Below, piece after piece: positions 6,857 through 16,232 of a stretch of DNA of 29,758 nucleotides. Source of the stretch: Firmicutes bacterium UBA5227 (GTDB lineage: Bacteria; Bacillota; Clostridia; Tissierellales; Sedimentibacteraceae); the NCBI GenBank assembly GCA_002409285.1, contig DHUT01000107.1, positions 17,707 through 47,464 of the forward strand, read 5' to 3'. How positions within the stretch are numbered: the first letter of the stretch is position 1; each line of letters begins with the position of its first letter. The notes under the pieces were generated by a model, which made no database searches, was not told the DNA's origin, and saw only the letters and a list, made by a program, of their open reading frames with translations. Position numbers and translations under genes: made by a program.

Positions 6857-9150
6857 TTTGCATCCTTATTTTTTTTTGTTTTCATGCTTAATCCTATTCT
6901 CTGTCTTTCCTTATCTATGCTGATTATGGTTACATCCACAGTATCTCCAACCTGTACAACCTCCATGGGATTCTTTATATATCTGTCACTCATTTCAGAA
7001 AGGTGAACAAGTCCGTCCTGTTTAACTCCTATATCAACAAAGGCTCCAAAATCAACCACGTTTCTTACTGTTCCCTTAAGCTTCATTCCCACTTCCATGT
7101 CTTCAAATTTCACAACATCATTTCTGAAAACAACCTGGGGCATTTCATCTCTGGGATCCCTGCCGGGTTTTTTAAGCTCCTCTATTATATCGGTAAGTGT
7201 GGGAACGCCAATATCAAGTTCCTCTGCCAGCACCTTTATTCTGTCGTTAATTTTTTCCTTTGATGGCTTCTTCTCTTCTTTGAATTTAATCTGTGCCAGG
7301 GCTTCAAGTCCCTTTAGCCTTGAATTATGTGAAGTAATCTGCACCTTATTATCTTCCTTCACCTTAACCTTCATTATTCTTTCATTTATATCTCTTAAAT
7401 TGCCGCTTCTTACGTCATTCAGGGTATATCCCAGCCTTTCCAGCAATCCTATTGCAATTTCATAAGATTCAGGATGCACGGCAGTTTTATCCAGAGGATT
7501 ATCTCCGTCCGAAATTCTAAGAAAACCCGCACATTGTTCAAATGCCTTTTCTCCCAGTTGTTTAACCTTAACAAGCTCTGTTCTGTCAGTAAACTTTCCG
7601 TTTTCCTCTCTGTACTTAACCACATTTTTTGCGATTGTTTTAGAAACACCTGATACATATTGCAGCAGTGCGGTGGATGCAGTGTTTAAATCAACTCCCA
7701 CGCTGTTAACGCAGTCTTCCACCACGCCATCAAGCTCCTGCCCCAGCTTTGTCTGATTCACATCATGCTGGTACTGTCCCACACCGATACTCTTAGGATC
7801 TATTTTTACAAGCTCTGCCAAGGGGTCCTGAAGCCTCCTGCCTATGGAAATAGCTCCTCTTATTGTAACATCCAAATCGGGATATTCCTCCTGAGCCAGC
7901 TTGGATGCAGAATATACCGAAGCACCTGCCTCACTTACAATTGTATATGTAACCTTCCTGTCCAATTTAGAAATCATGTCAGCCACAACCTGCTCTGTTT
8001 CCCTTGAGGCTGTACCGTTACCGATAGTTATTACATTTATGTCATATTTTTTGATTAACTCTGTCATTATTCTCTGAGATTTTTCAACCTCATTTTTTGG
8101 CTCGCTTGGATAGATAACTCCCTTATCCAAAAATTTTCCTGTTTCATCTAATACGGCAATCTTGCATCCGGTTCTGTATCCCGGATCCAGTGCCAATATT
8201 CTTACATCCTTAACAGGAGGCACCATTAACAGGTTTTTCGTATTTTTCCCAAAAACCTTTATAGCCTCTTCCTCTGCTCTTTCCGTCAGCATGTTTCTTA
8301 CTTCTCTTTCTATGGAAGGAGCAATGAGCCTTTTGTAGCTGTCTAAAATTGCAGATAAATAATAATCAACTGTTATAGCAGACTCATTTGTAATTTCCTT
8401 TGATTTTAAGTAATTTGTTATTTTATCATCCGGGGTTTTCAGCTTTACCTTAAGCTTCTTTTCTTTCTCTCCTCTGTTAACGGCAAGTATTCTGTGGTTT
8501 GCAAGCTTGCTTACAGGCTCCTCAAATTTGTAATACATTTCATATACGCTTTTTTCTTCTTCATCCGCAGCTTCTGATGTTAATACCGCATCTTTCAAAT
8601 ATACTTCTCTGATGTACTTTCTGTAATCTGCATTGTCTGATATAATTTCAGCTATTATATCGCATGCACCTTCGTATGCTTCCTTAATATCTTTTACGCC
8701 CTTTTCTTCATCAACGAAGGATGCTGCGATTTCCTCAAGGCTGCCCTCTGTTATATTTTGAGCCAGTATAAAGTTTGCAAGCCCTTCGAGTCCCTTTTCC
8801 CTGGCTTTTGAAGCCCGGGTGGATTTTTTCTGCTTGAACGGTCTGTATAAATCTTCAACTCTCTGCATTACATCTGCATTTAATATTTCATTCTTCAGCT
8901 CTTCCGTGAGTTTTCCCTGTTCTTCAATTAAACGAATAACTTCTTCCTTGCGTGATTCAAGATTCCTGAGATACATAAGCCTCTCATACAAATCTCTTAA
9001 AACCACATCATCAAGTGAGCCGGTCTGCTCCTTGCGATAACGGGCAATAAACGGAATTGTACTTCCATCGTCAATGAGTTTAACCGTGTTTTCAACCTGA
9101 AAAGGTTTAATATTAAATTCTTCACATAATATTTTGTTGATATCTACCAT
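6853..9150 (-). CDS. tex: Tex-family RNA-binding transcription accessory protein
   Basis: The 765-residue length is typical. In order: an N-terminal helical region with IPFIARYRKEQTGSLDD (residues about 33-49), the YqgF/RNase H-like domain starting at VRILALDPGYRTGCKIAVLD, helix-hairpin-helix repeats around VDLNTASTALLQYVSGVS, and a C-terminal S1 domain (VGMKLKGTVRNVVDFGAFVDIG to IGLSMK, about 685-757). Tex binds nucleic acid and is associated with RNA polymerase and, in recent work on Gram-positives, with ribosome rescue or collisions (family knowledge). Start: ATG at 9150 behind AAGGGGAG. It is co-directional with prfB, 91 nt downstream of it, and overlaps the HAD gene by 4 nt. Confidence 0.95.
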   Translation of the reverse strand: MVDINKILCEEFNIKPFQVENTVKLIDDGSTIPFIARYRKEQTGSLDDVVLRDLYERLMYLRNLESRKEEVIRLIEEQGKLTEELKNEILNADVMQRVEDLYRPFKQKKSTRASKAREKGLEGLANFILAQNITEGSLEEIAASFVDEEKGVKDIKEAYEGACDIIAEIISDNADYRKYIREVYLKDAVLTSEAADEEEKSVYEMYYKFEEPVSKLANHRILAVNRGEKEKKLKVKLKTPDDKITNYLKSKEITNESAITVDYYLSAILDSYKRLIAPSIEREVRNMLTERAEEEAIKVFGKNTKNLLMVPPVKDVRILALDPGYRTGCKIAVLDETGKFLDKGVIYPSEPKNEVEKSQRIMTELIKKYDINVITIGNGTASRETEQVVADMISKLDRKVTYTIVSEAGASVYSASKLAQEEYPDLDVTIRGAISIGRRLQDPLAELVKIDPKSIGVGQYQHDVNQTKLGQELDGVVEDCVNSVGVDLNTASTALLQYVSGVSKTIAKNVVKYREENGKFTDRTELVKVKQLGEKAFEQCAGFLRISDGDNPLDKTAVHPESYEIAIGLLERLGYTLNDVRSGNLRDINERIMKVKVKEDNKVQITSHNSRLKGLEALAQIKFKEEKKPSKEKINDRIKVLAEELDIGVPTLTDIIEELKKPGRDPRDEMPQVVFRNDVVKFEDMEVGMKLKGTVRNVVDFGAFVDIGVKQDGLVHLSEMSDRYIKNPMEVVQVGDTVDVTIISIDKERQRIGLSMKTKKNKDAK

Positions 9151-9160
9151 TACTCTCCCC

Positions 9161-9233
9161 TTTTTAACTATCGCTGAAATATTGCTGAACTATTGATATA
9201 ATGCACCGGAAGCACATTGTTTTCTATCATTCA
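9161..9233. repeat. prfB-tex spacer with short repeats shared with secA-prfB spacer
   Basis: CATTGTTTTCTATCATTCA (9215-9233) differs by one inserted base from CATTGTTTCTCTATCATTCA at 10403-10422, just after secA. Both spacers also carry TTTAACTATCG (9163-9173 and 10381-10391) close to the next gene. In addition, TTCAGCAATAT and TTCAGCGATAG occur in tandem here on the minus strand. No promoter or terminator is evident. Confidence 0.5.
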
Positions 9234-9241
9234 GCCCTTGC

Positions 9242-10355
9242 TCAGCTGTTGTTTTTAGATTTCATCTTTAAATATTCATTTATAAATATATCTAAATTAC
9301 CATCCATTACAGACTGCACATTTGCTGTTTCCGCATTTGTACGATGATCCTTAACCATGCTGTAGGGATGGAATACATAGGATCTTATCTGGCTTCCCCA
9401 TGCTATTTGATTATACTTACCCTGTATATCCTCTATTTTTTCTTTATTTTCTAATTTTTTTATTTCCATCAGCTTTGATTTAAGCATTTTCATTGCTGTC
9501 TCTTTGTTGCTGTGCTGTGATCTCTCATTTTGACAGGACACAACGATCCCGGTTGGAATATGAGTTATACGTATTGCGGAATCCGTGGTGTTTACATGCT
9601 GCCCGCCGGCACCGCTTGAACGGTAAGTATCAATACGGATATCAGATTCATTTATTTCAATGTCAATATCATCATTAATTTCCGGCGTAACATCCACCGA
9701 GGCAAATGATGTATGCCTTTTTTTAGCAGCATCAAACGGCGATATACGAACTAAACGATGAACACCCTTTTCAGATTTCAGGTACCCATATGCATTTTCA
9801 CCTTCCACCAGCATTGTCACACTTTTTATTCCTGCTTCCGTATCGGGAAGTATGTCCAGCACATTCATGCTGTATCCATGTGACTCACACCACCTGCAAT
9901 ACATTCGATACAGCATATCCGCCCAGTCTTGTGCCTCTGTTCCTCCTGCTCCCGCATGGATTGATAGAATAGCGTTGTTTCTATCAAATTCACCGCTTAA
10001 AAGTGCCACAATCCTGGCATCTTCCAGCATTTGACCCACTTCGGCAATTGACTTTTCCAGTTCCGGCAAATGGGACTCATCGTCTTCTTCTCTTATCATA
10101 TCTCTCATAAGCTCCAGGTCTTCAACATGTTGTTTTAAATTTAGGAACTGTTCAACTTTATCGGTATTGTGTTTTAATTTCTGAGACACCTTCTGAGCTC
10201 TTTCCTGATTGTTCCAGAATTCCGGCTCCTGCATTTCAGATTCAAGTAAAATATTCTCTTCCTTTAACTTTTCCAAGTCAAAGTGAACCACCAACCTCAG
10301 ATAATATGGTGTTAAATTTCTTTAAGTTTTCATTAATTTCATAAAAATCTATCAA
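9242..10355 (-). CDS. prfB: Peptide chain release factor 2, programmed +1 frameshift
   Basis: Translation starts at TTG 10355, behind AAAGGGTG, and gives 25 codons ending GGSL at CTT (10283-10281). The next codon is an in-frame TGA (10280-10278) in the canonical slippery heptamer CTTTGAC. Skipping T10280 continues as DLEKLKEE from 10279 to the stop at 9242, for a 370-residue product. GGTGG just before the shift site is the expected internal SD-like stimulator. RF2 hallmarks are ISPFDAAKKR (SPF stop-recognition motif) and SSGAGGQHVN (GGQ, peptidyl-tRNA hydrolysis). RF2 reads UGA and UAA, so low RF2 favours frameshifting past its own UGA (autoregulation, known for this family). The gene follows secA in the common secA-prfB order. 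A gene call limited to the second frame loses the first 25 codons. Confidence 0.96.
10277..10283 (-). promoter_or_regulatory. prfB +1 frameshift site CTTTGAC
   Basis: The heptamer CTTTGAC is read CTT | T skipped | GAC, with an in-frame TGA. It sits at codon 25-26, the conserved position in bacterial prfB genes, with G-rich GGTGG 4 nt upstream. Confidence 0.93.
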
Positions 10356-10430
10356 ATTATCACCCTTTCTTTACCAATAGTTTAACTATCGATGATCATA
10401 TCCATTGTTTCTCTATCATTCACCTGCTGA

Positions 10431-13193
10431 TTACTGTTCATCTTTTCCGCAGCATTTTTTATACTTTTTACCGCTGCCGCAGGGGCATGGGTCATTTCTT
10501 CCGACCTTCTTTTCTTTTTTTACCACAGGCTGCGGCTTTCCTGTTTCGCCGGTACCTCCTCCGCTTGTTCCCGTAATTTTAGCAACCTGTTTACGTTGGA
10601 TTTTTTCCTGTGGTCTTACTCTCATCAGCATTTTAACTGTATCTTCCTGAATTGCGGCAGTCATTTCTTCAAACATATCAAAGCCTTCAATCTGATATGC
10701 TATTACAGGGTCTTCATTTCCTATCGCACGCAGGCCTATGCCTTGCTTTAGCTGATCCATGGCATCAATGTGATCCATCCACTTTGTATCTACGTTTCTT
10801 AAAAGTATAACTCTTTCAATTTCTCTGAAAACATCCTCACCAAATTCAGACTCCTGCCTTGCATAATGTCTGTCAATGGCACTTCTTGTTTTTTCTTTTA
10901 GCAAATCCTTGCTTATACTCTCTTTCTGCTCACCATCAAAGCTTATGAGCAGTGAAAAAGCTTCCGCAGCATACTTGGTAAAGCCTTCTATATCCCAGTT
11001 GTCAGAGAACCTTTCCTCAGTTGTATACATGTGTATTCCATTATCAATAAGTTGGTCAATCATGTGAGAAATGTAATCCTTAAGGTTTTCTCCCATGAGA
11101 ACTCTTCTTCTTTCTGAATAAATAACTTCCCTTTGTTTATTCATAACATTGTCATATTGAAGAACATGCTTCCTTATATCAAAGTTTCTTCCTTCAACTC
11201 TTGACTGTGCGGTTTCAATGGTTTTTGTAAGCATACCTGCTTCAAGAGGCTCATCTTCAGGCATTTTGAGAGTCTCAATAATCGTCTTAACCTTATCACC
11301 TGCAAACAGCCTCATAAGGTCATCTTCAAGAGAAATATAAAAACGTGTTGAACCTGGGTCTCCCTGCCTTCCGGCACGACCTCTGAGCTGGTTGTCAATA
11401 CGTCTTGACTCATGACGCTCCGTACCGATAATATGAAGTCCGCCTGCTTCTCTTACTTTTTGCTGTTCGTCCTTTAATTCATTTTTAGACTGCTCCAAAA
11501 GTTCCTTATATACTTTTCTTGCATCTAATATTTCTGCATCATCCGTTTCATTAAATCCGTCTGCCTGAGCTATAAGTTCTTCTGAGAAGCTCTTTTGTTT
11601 CATCTTATGCTTTGCAATAAATTCGGGATTACCTCCAAGCACTATGTCAGTTCCTCTTCCTGCCATGTTTGTGGCAATGGTAACTGCACCCAGACGCCCT
11701 GCCTGTGCTACAATTTCCGCTTCCTTCTCATGCTGCTTGGCATTCAGTACTTCATGCTTAATCCCCTGTTTTTTAAGAATGCTGCTCAAAAGCTCCGATT
11801 TTTCAATAGATATAGTACCTACAAGTATCGGCTGCCCTGTTTTATGTCTTTCAATTATTTCCTCAATAACAGCTTTAAACTTTCCGACTTCACCCTTGTA
11901 AACAACATCTTCCAGGTCTTTTCTTATTACTTCTTTGTTTGTGGGAATTTCTATAACATCAACACCGTAAATTTCCCTGAATTCATTTTCTTCAGTCTTT
12001 GCAGTACCTGTCATACCTGACAGCTTTTTGTACATTCTGAAATAGTTCTGGAAAGTGATTGTTGCCAGAGTTTTTGACTCTTTTCTTACCTCAATTCTTT
12101 CCTTGGCTTCTATTGCCTGATGAAGACCGTTGGAATACCTTCTTCCGTACATTATACGACCGGTAAATTCATCAACGATTAGAACCTCTCCATCCTTTAC
12201 AATGTAATCTATATCTTTCTTCATTGTATTTTGAGCTTTCAAGGCCTGGTTTATGTGATGCGATATTTCCATGTTTTCCTGGTCAGCAAGATTTTCTATA
12301 TTGAAAAACCTTTCAGCCTTGCCTATTCCTCTGGCTGTCAGAGTAACATTTTTTCCCTTTTCATCAACTATGAAATCAACCGTATCGTCTTCTTCAACAT
12401 CTCCCATTATATAGTCCATTTTTGACTTTTTTTCATCAGGAGACTGTATCTTACCTTTTAAAGTTGTAACAAAGGTATCTGCAGTCTGATAAAGATTAGT
12501 TGATTTTTCACCTTCACCGGAAATAATCAAAGGCGTTCTGGCTTCATCAATTAATATTGAGTCAACCTCATCTATTATACAGTAGCTCAAATCTTTTTGA
12601 ACCATATCTTCTTTTCTGATAACCATGTTGTCTCTCAAATAATCAAACCCAAATTCATTGTTTGTACCATAGGTTATATCACATCGATATGCGTTTTTTC
12701 TTTCCTCGGGAGTAATCCCGTGAATTACACATCCTACTGACAGGCCCAGGAAGTTATGAATTTTCCCCATCCAGTCGCAGTCACGTCTGGCAAGATAATC
12801 ATTAACCGTTACAACATGCACCCCATTGCCGTCAAGTGCATTTAAATATACAGGGAGAGTGGAAACCAAAGTCTTTCCTTCACCTGTTTTCATTTCCGCT
12901 ATACGTCCCTGATGAAGAACAATACCACCTATGAGCTGCACCCTGTAGTGTTTTTGTCCAAGCACTCTCCAAGCAGCTTCTCTTACAACCGCAAACGCTT
13001 CGGGAAGTATATCATCCTTAGTTTCGCCCTTAGCAAGCCTTTCTTTAAACTCAGAAGTCTTTGCCTTGAGTTCCCCGTCACTTAACTCTGCCATTGCATT
13101 TTCCAATGACATGATTTTGTCCACAATTGGTTCTAATCGCTTAACTTCCTTATCACTGTAAGAACCAAAAATCTTCTCTAAAAAATTTTTCAT
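10431..13193 (-). CDS. secA: Protein translocase ATPase SecA
   Basis: This 920-residue preprotein-translocase motor has Walker A at MKTGEGKTL (101-109), Walker B DEVD at 208-211 followed by SILIDEARTPL, the motif TNMAGRGTDI, the LRGRAGRQGDPG arginine-finger region, and a C-terminal SEC-C zinc motif with CxC (903, 905) and CC (914, 915). The intact zinc tail suggests normal SecB/ribosome/lipid contacts. Start: ATG at 13193 with AAAGGATG upstream. The gene starts 14 nt after the HI0933-family flavoprotein gene and is followed 75 nt later by prfB. Confidence 0.98.
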   Translation of the reverse strand: MKNFLEKIFGSYSDKEVKRLEPIVDKIMSLENAMAELSDGELKAKTSEFKERLAKGETKDDILPEAFAVVREAAWRVLGQKHYRVQLIGGIVLHQGRIAEMKTGEGKTLVSTLPVYLNALDGNGVHVVTVNDYLARRDCDWMGKIHNFLGLSVGCVIHGITPEERKNAYRCDITYGTNNEFGFDYLRDNMVIRKEDMVQKDLSYCIIDEVDSILIDEARTPLIISGEGEKSTNLYQTADTFVTTLKGKIQSPDEKKSKMDYIMGDVEEDDTVDFIVDEKGKNVTLTARGIGKAERFFNIENLADQENMEISHHINQALKAQNTMKKDIDYIVKDGEVLIVDEFTGRIMYGRRYSNGLHQAIEAKERIEVRKESKTLATITFQNYFRMYKKLSGMTGTAKTEENEFREIYGVDVIEIPTNKEVIRKDLEDVVYKGEVGKFKAVIEEIIERHKTGQPILVGTISIEKSELLSSILKKQGIKHEVLNAKQHEKEAEIVAQAGRLGAVTIATNMAGRGTDIVLGGNPEFIAKHKMKQKSFSEELIAQADGFNETDDAEILDARKVYKELLEQSKNELKDEQQKVREAGGLHIIGTERHESRRIDNQLRGRAGRQGDPGSTRFYISLEDDLMRLFAGDKVKTIIETLKMPEDEPLEAGMLTKTIETAQSRVEGRNFDIRKHVLQYDNVMNKQREVIYSERRRVLMGENLKDYISHMIDQLIDNGIHMYTTEERFSDNWDIEGFTKYAAEAFSLLISFDGEQKESISKDLLKEKTRSAIDRHYARQESEFGEDVFREIERVILLRNVDTKWMDHIDAMDQLKQGIGLRAIGNEDPVIAYQIEGFDMFEEMTAAIQEDTVKMLMRVRPQEKIQRKQVAKITGTSGGGTGETGKPQPVVKKEKKVGRNDPCPCGSGKKYKKCCGKDEQ

Positions 13194-13207
13194 AATGCAT
13201 CCTTTCT

Positions 13208-14434
13208 CTATACTGAAGTTGAACTAAAGTATCCGGCTGTATACCCCGAGCTCCATGCCCATTGCAAATTAAATCCTCCGCAGTCGCCGTCCACATCCAG
13301 TAATTCTCCTGCAATATATAACCCCTTTGTTTTAAGGGATTCAAGGGTTTCCGGATTAACCTCCGACGCATCTACTCCTCCGGCTGTGGATTGAGCCTGC
13401 TGCCAAGTATTATGACCTGCCACTTCAAATTTCCATTCCTTTAAAATATCTATAATTTTATAAATTTCCTTTTTATTTAAACTTCCGCATTTTATATTTA
13501 AATCTTCAAAGCCTGCTTCTGTTAATACCGCAGTTATCAGCCTATTGTTGATAAAGCCAACCAACCCGTCCTCAATGCTCTTATAGCTTATTTTTCTGAA
13601 TCTCAGGCTTAGAATATCATATAACTCCACCTTTGACAAATCAGGAAACATATCTACAGATACATATACCTTCCTTCCCATGTTAAGCTCTTCTATTACG
13701 CTTCGGCTTATTTGCAATACAGGAGGTCCCGAAATTCCGTATTCTGTAAATAAAATTTCACCTTCATCTTCTCTTATGACATTTTTGTCAGTAAGCCCTT
13801 TAACTCTTCCGTCAAATCTTATCCCCGACATTCTCCTGAAATATTTGCCCTTAAGCCTAAGCTGTACCAGTGCGGGAAACGGTTCTACAATTTTGTGCCC
13901 AAATGATTTTGCCAGTTCATAGCCACTTCCGTCAGAACCAAGCTGAGGACTTGCTCTGCCTCCGGTAGCCAGAATTACATTATCAGCTTCATAAGCTTTA
14001 GTATAACCTATAATACTAAATACACCTTTATTTTTTCTTAATTCCACAACTTCGAAATCGGTTACTTCCTTTATGTTCAGCCTTTCGGCCTCATACCTCA
14101 GAACATTCAGTACACTGGAGGCCTGCAGAGATCCGGGGTATACTTTCCCAAGCTCTCCCACGTAGGGGTTAATCCCCAAATCTTCAAAAAAGCTTAGAGT
14201 TTTGTTTAAATCAAAAAAATTAAGTATATTTTCCGCAGGCTTTATATTATTGCCATGATATCGGTCAATTGACATATTAATATTCGTATAATTGCATCTG
14301 CCGTTGCCTGTAGCCAATATCTTTTTCCCTACTCTGTTCATTTTTTCATAAATTGTAACCTGAGAACCGTTTCTTGCCGCAGCAATGGCGGCCATCAGTC
14401 CGGAGGCACCTCCGCCGATAACAGCTGTTTTCAT
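13208..14434 (-). CDS. HI0933-family FAD-dependent oxidoreductase (BaiN/YhiN-like)
   Basis: The 408-residue flavoprotein starts with a Rossmann dinucleotide motif, VIGGGASGLMAA (GGGASG at 7-12). The family-defining GKKILATGNGRCNYTN follows at about residues 37-52, then VILATGGRASPQLGSDGSGY, and a C-terminal FAD-contacting stretch GELLDVDGDCGGFNLQWAWSSG. Substrates of this family are mostly unknown; one branch (BaiN) is implicated in bile-acid reduction, but nothing here supports that specifically. ATG at 14434 has AAGGGAT upstream. The gene lies between another flavoprotein and secA on the same strand with short gaps. Confidence 0.88.
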   Translation of the reverse strand: MKTAVIGGGASGLMAAIAAARNGSQVTIYEKMNRVGKKILATGNGRCNYTNINMSIDRYHGNNIKPAENILNFFDLNKTLSFFEDLGINPYVGELGKVYPGSLQASSVLNVLRYEAERLNIKEVTDFEVVELRKNKGVFSIIGYTKAYEADNVILATGGRASPQLGSDGSGYELAKSFGHKIVEPFPALVQLRLKGKYFRRMSGIRFDGRVKGLTDKNVIREDEGEILFTEYGISGPPVLQISRSVIEELNMGRKVYVSVDMFPDLSKVELYDILSLRFRKISYKSIEDGLVGFINNRLITAVLTEAGFEDLNIKCGSLNKKEIYKIIDILKEWKFEVAGHNTWQQAQSTAGGVDASEVNPETLESLKTKGLYIAGELLDVDGDCGGFNLQWAWSSGYTAGYFSSTSV

Positions 14435-14460
14435 AGTTTATCCCTTATTCATCTATTCAT

Positions 14461-16062
14461 TTATTTATTTATTGATTTATACGTCTTTATTATCTGTTCC
14501 GCAACCCTGAGGCCGTCAATAGACGCAGACATTATACCACCCGCATATCCGGATCCTTCGCCGCAGGGATAAATTCCCTTAACATTGCTTTGGAAATCAT
14601 CATCCCTAACTATTCTCACAGGTGAAGATGTTCTTGTTTCCACACCTGTGAGAACCGCATCATCCCTATCGAAATTTTCAAGCCACTTTCCGAATGCAGT
14701 TATTCCTTCGACCATACTTTCACACACATATTCCGGAAGACAGTCCCAAAGGTTTGCAAAGGTTGCCCCAGGCCTGTAGGTTGGATATATTTCCCCAAAG
14801 GTTGTGGAAACCTTTCTTTCTTTAAAATCTTTAAAAAGCTGAACCGGAGCATGATAATTTCCGCCTGCCATTTCAAAAGCTTTATATTCAAATTGTCTTT
14901 GAAATTCAATTCCAGCCAGAGGATTTTCGTCCCCTCCAAAATCCTCTGGGTTGATGGAAACAACCACAGCCGAGTTGGCGTTTTCTAAATCCCTTTCATG
15001 AAAGCTCATACCGTTTGTTACAACTCCGCCCTTTTCAGAAGCAGAGGCGGTAACAATTCCTCCCGGACACATGCAGAATGTATAGCAGCTTCTCCCGTTT
15101 TTACATTTGTGAACAAATTTATAATCTGCAGGTCCGAGACCCGGATGCTCAGCCATTTCACCGTACTGAGCTTCACTTATCATTCTTTGAGGATGCTCAA
15201 TCCTTGCTCCAATGGCAAAGGGCTTGGCTGTTAACTTTAGTTTGCCGTTAAGCATCTCAAATGTATCTCTTGCACTGTGACCTATTGCCAAAACTAATAC
15301 ATCTGTTTCAATTATGTCACTTTCTGTTATAACACAATATACGCTGTCATCTCTAACTTTAATGTCGGTAAGACATTCTTCAAAACGAAACGTACCTCCC
15401 AGACTGATTATTTTCTTTCTGATATTAACCAGGCATCCTCTTAGTAAGTCCGTCCCTATATGAGGCTTGTTCAGATATGTTATTTCCATAGGAGCTCCAG
15501 CCTCCACAAATTCTTCAAGAACCTTCTTGCCTCTCTTTGAACGATCCTTTATCAGAGTGTTAAGCTTTCCGTCAGAAAAAGTACCGGCTCCGCCTTCACC
15601 AAACTGGATGTTGGATTTTTCATTTAGCGTTCCATCCCTCCAGAATTTATCAACATCCTTGACACGATCCTTTACCTTTTTGCCCCTTTCAAGGATAATG
15701 GGATTATACCCCTTCTCGGCCAGTAACAGTGCACAAAACAACCCTGCCGGTCCACATCCCACAATTACAGGTCTGTTATTGAGAGGCTTTTCTCCTGTTG
15801 CCTCAGCCTCATATATAAAAGGCTCCACTAAGGAAATATTTGCATTTCTCTTGGAAATTTTAATATTATTTTCATTATCAAGCTCTAAATCTAAAGTATA
15901 TATAAAAAGTATTTCTTCCTTTTTCCTTGCGTCTATTGATTTTCTGAAAATTGACAGCGATTTTATTTCTTCTCTTTTAACCTTCAGTATTTCTGCAGCT
16001 CTCATGTATAAATCTTCTTCGCTGTGATCTATAGGTAGCTTAACCTGCTGAATTCTAATCAT
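14461..16062 (-). CDS. COG2509-type uncharacterised FAD-dependent dehydrogenase
   Basis: This 533-residue protein has about 95 N-terminal residues of non-Rossmann sequence (VKREEIKSLSIFRKSIDARKK) before the FAD motif VIVGCGPAGLFCALLLAEKG (motif GCGPAG at 102-107). Then come IQFGEGGAGTFSDGKLNT, the metal/flavin-like CMCPGGIVTASASEKGGVVTNGMS, and a C-terminal GEGSGYAGGIMSASIDGLRVAE. This architecture defines the widespread but uncharacterised COG2509 group; no substrate is assigned. ATG at 16062 follows AAGAGGT. It is the first gene of the minus-strand run ending at 6195, with an extended -10 promoter about 55 nt upstream. An AAAT-type tetranucleotide tract spans its stop codon (14458-14475). 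Confidence 0.87.
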   Translation of the reverse strand: MIRIQQVKLPIDHSEEDLYMRAAEILKVKREEIKSLSIFRKSIDARKKEEILFIYTLDLELDNENNIKISKRNANISLVEPFIYEAEATGEKPLNNRPVIVGCGPAGLFCALLLAEKGYNPIILERGKKVKDRVKDVDKFWRDGTLNEKSNIQFGEGGAGTFSDGKLNTLIKDRSKRGKKVLEEFVEAGAPMEITYLNKPHIGTDLLRGCLVNIRKKIISLGGTFRFEECLTDIKVRDDSVYCVITESDIIETDVLVLAIGHSARDTFEMLNGKLKLTAKPFAIGARIEHPQRMISEAQYGEMAEHPGLGPADYKFVHKCKNGRSCYTFCMCPGGIVTASASEKGGVVTNGMSFHERDLENANSAVVVSINPEDFGGDENPLAGIEFQRQFEYKAFEMAGGNYHAPVQLFKDFKERKVSTTFGEIYPTYRPGATFANLWDCLPEYVCESMVEGITAFGKWLENFDRDDAVLTGVETRTSSPVRIVRDDDFQSNVKGIYPCGEGSGYAGGIMSASIDGLRVAEQIIKTYKSINK

Positions 16063-16116
16063 TATATACCTCTTGCTTTATTTACTTTACAGTCTTGTCT
16101 TGTTTTTAACTTTATC

Positions 16117-16125
16117 ATTATACCA
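16117..16125 (-). promoter_or_regulatory. Extended -10 promoter for the COG2509-secA-prfB run
   Basis: On the minus strand, TGGTATAAT gives TATAAT (16122-16117) with a TGn extension. No good -35 is visible. About 20 nt upstream is the small dyad ATGTC-T7-GACAT (16144-16160), which could be an operator. Confidence 0.6.
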
Positions 16126-16183
16126 TATATTTAAAAATATTCTATGTCTTTTTTTGACATTGATTTTCTGCAACACAAATATC

Positions 16184-16209
16184 GGCAGCGACAATCGCAG
16201 TACGCTGCC
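16184..16209. terminator. Stem-loop after the Lrp gene (weak terminator candidate)
   Basis: GGCAGCG (16184-16190) and CGCTGCC (16203-16209) form a 7-bp G+C-rich stem with a 12-nt loop, 24 nt past the Lrp stop. Neither strand has a run of T after the stem, so it is at best a weak terminator. Confidence 0.4.
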
Positions 16210-16232
16210 CTTATAATCAATATTTTATAAAG

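Noticed and set aside
14458..14475. AAAT-type tetranucleotide tract at the end of the COG2509 gene as a phase-variable repeat
   Set aside because: Only about four imperfect units, and it spans a stop codon, so length change would affect only the last residues.
15467..16027. Plus-strand open frame of 186 codons opposite the COG2509 gene
   Set aside because: It lies wholly antisense to a well-supported flavoprotein gene, has low-complexity Ser/Leu/Phe-rich composition and no ribosome binding site.
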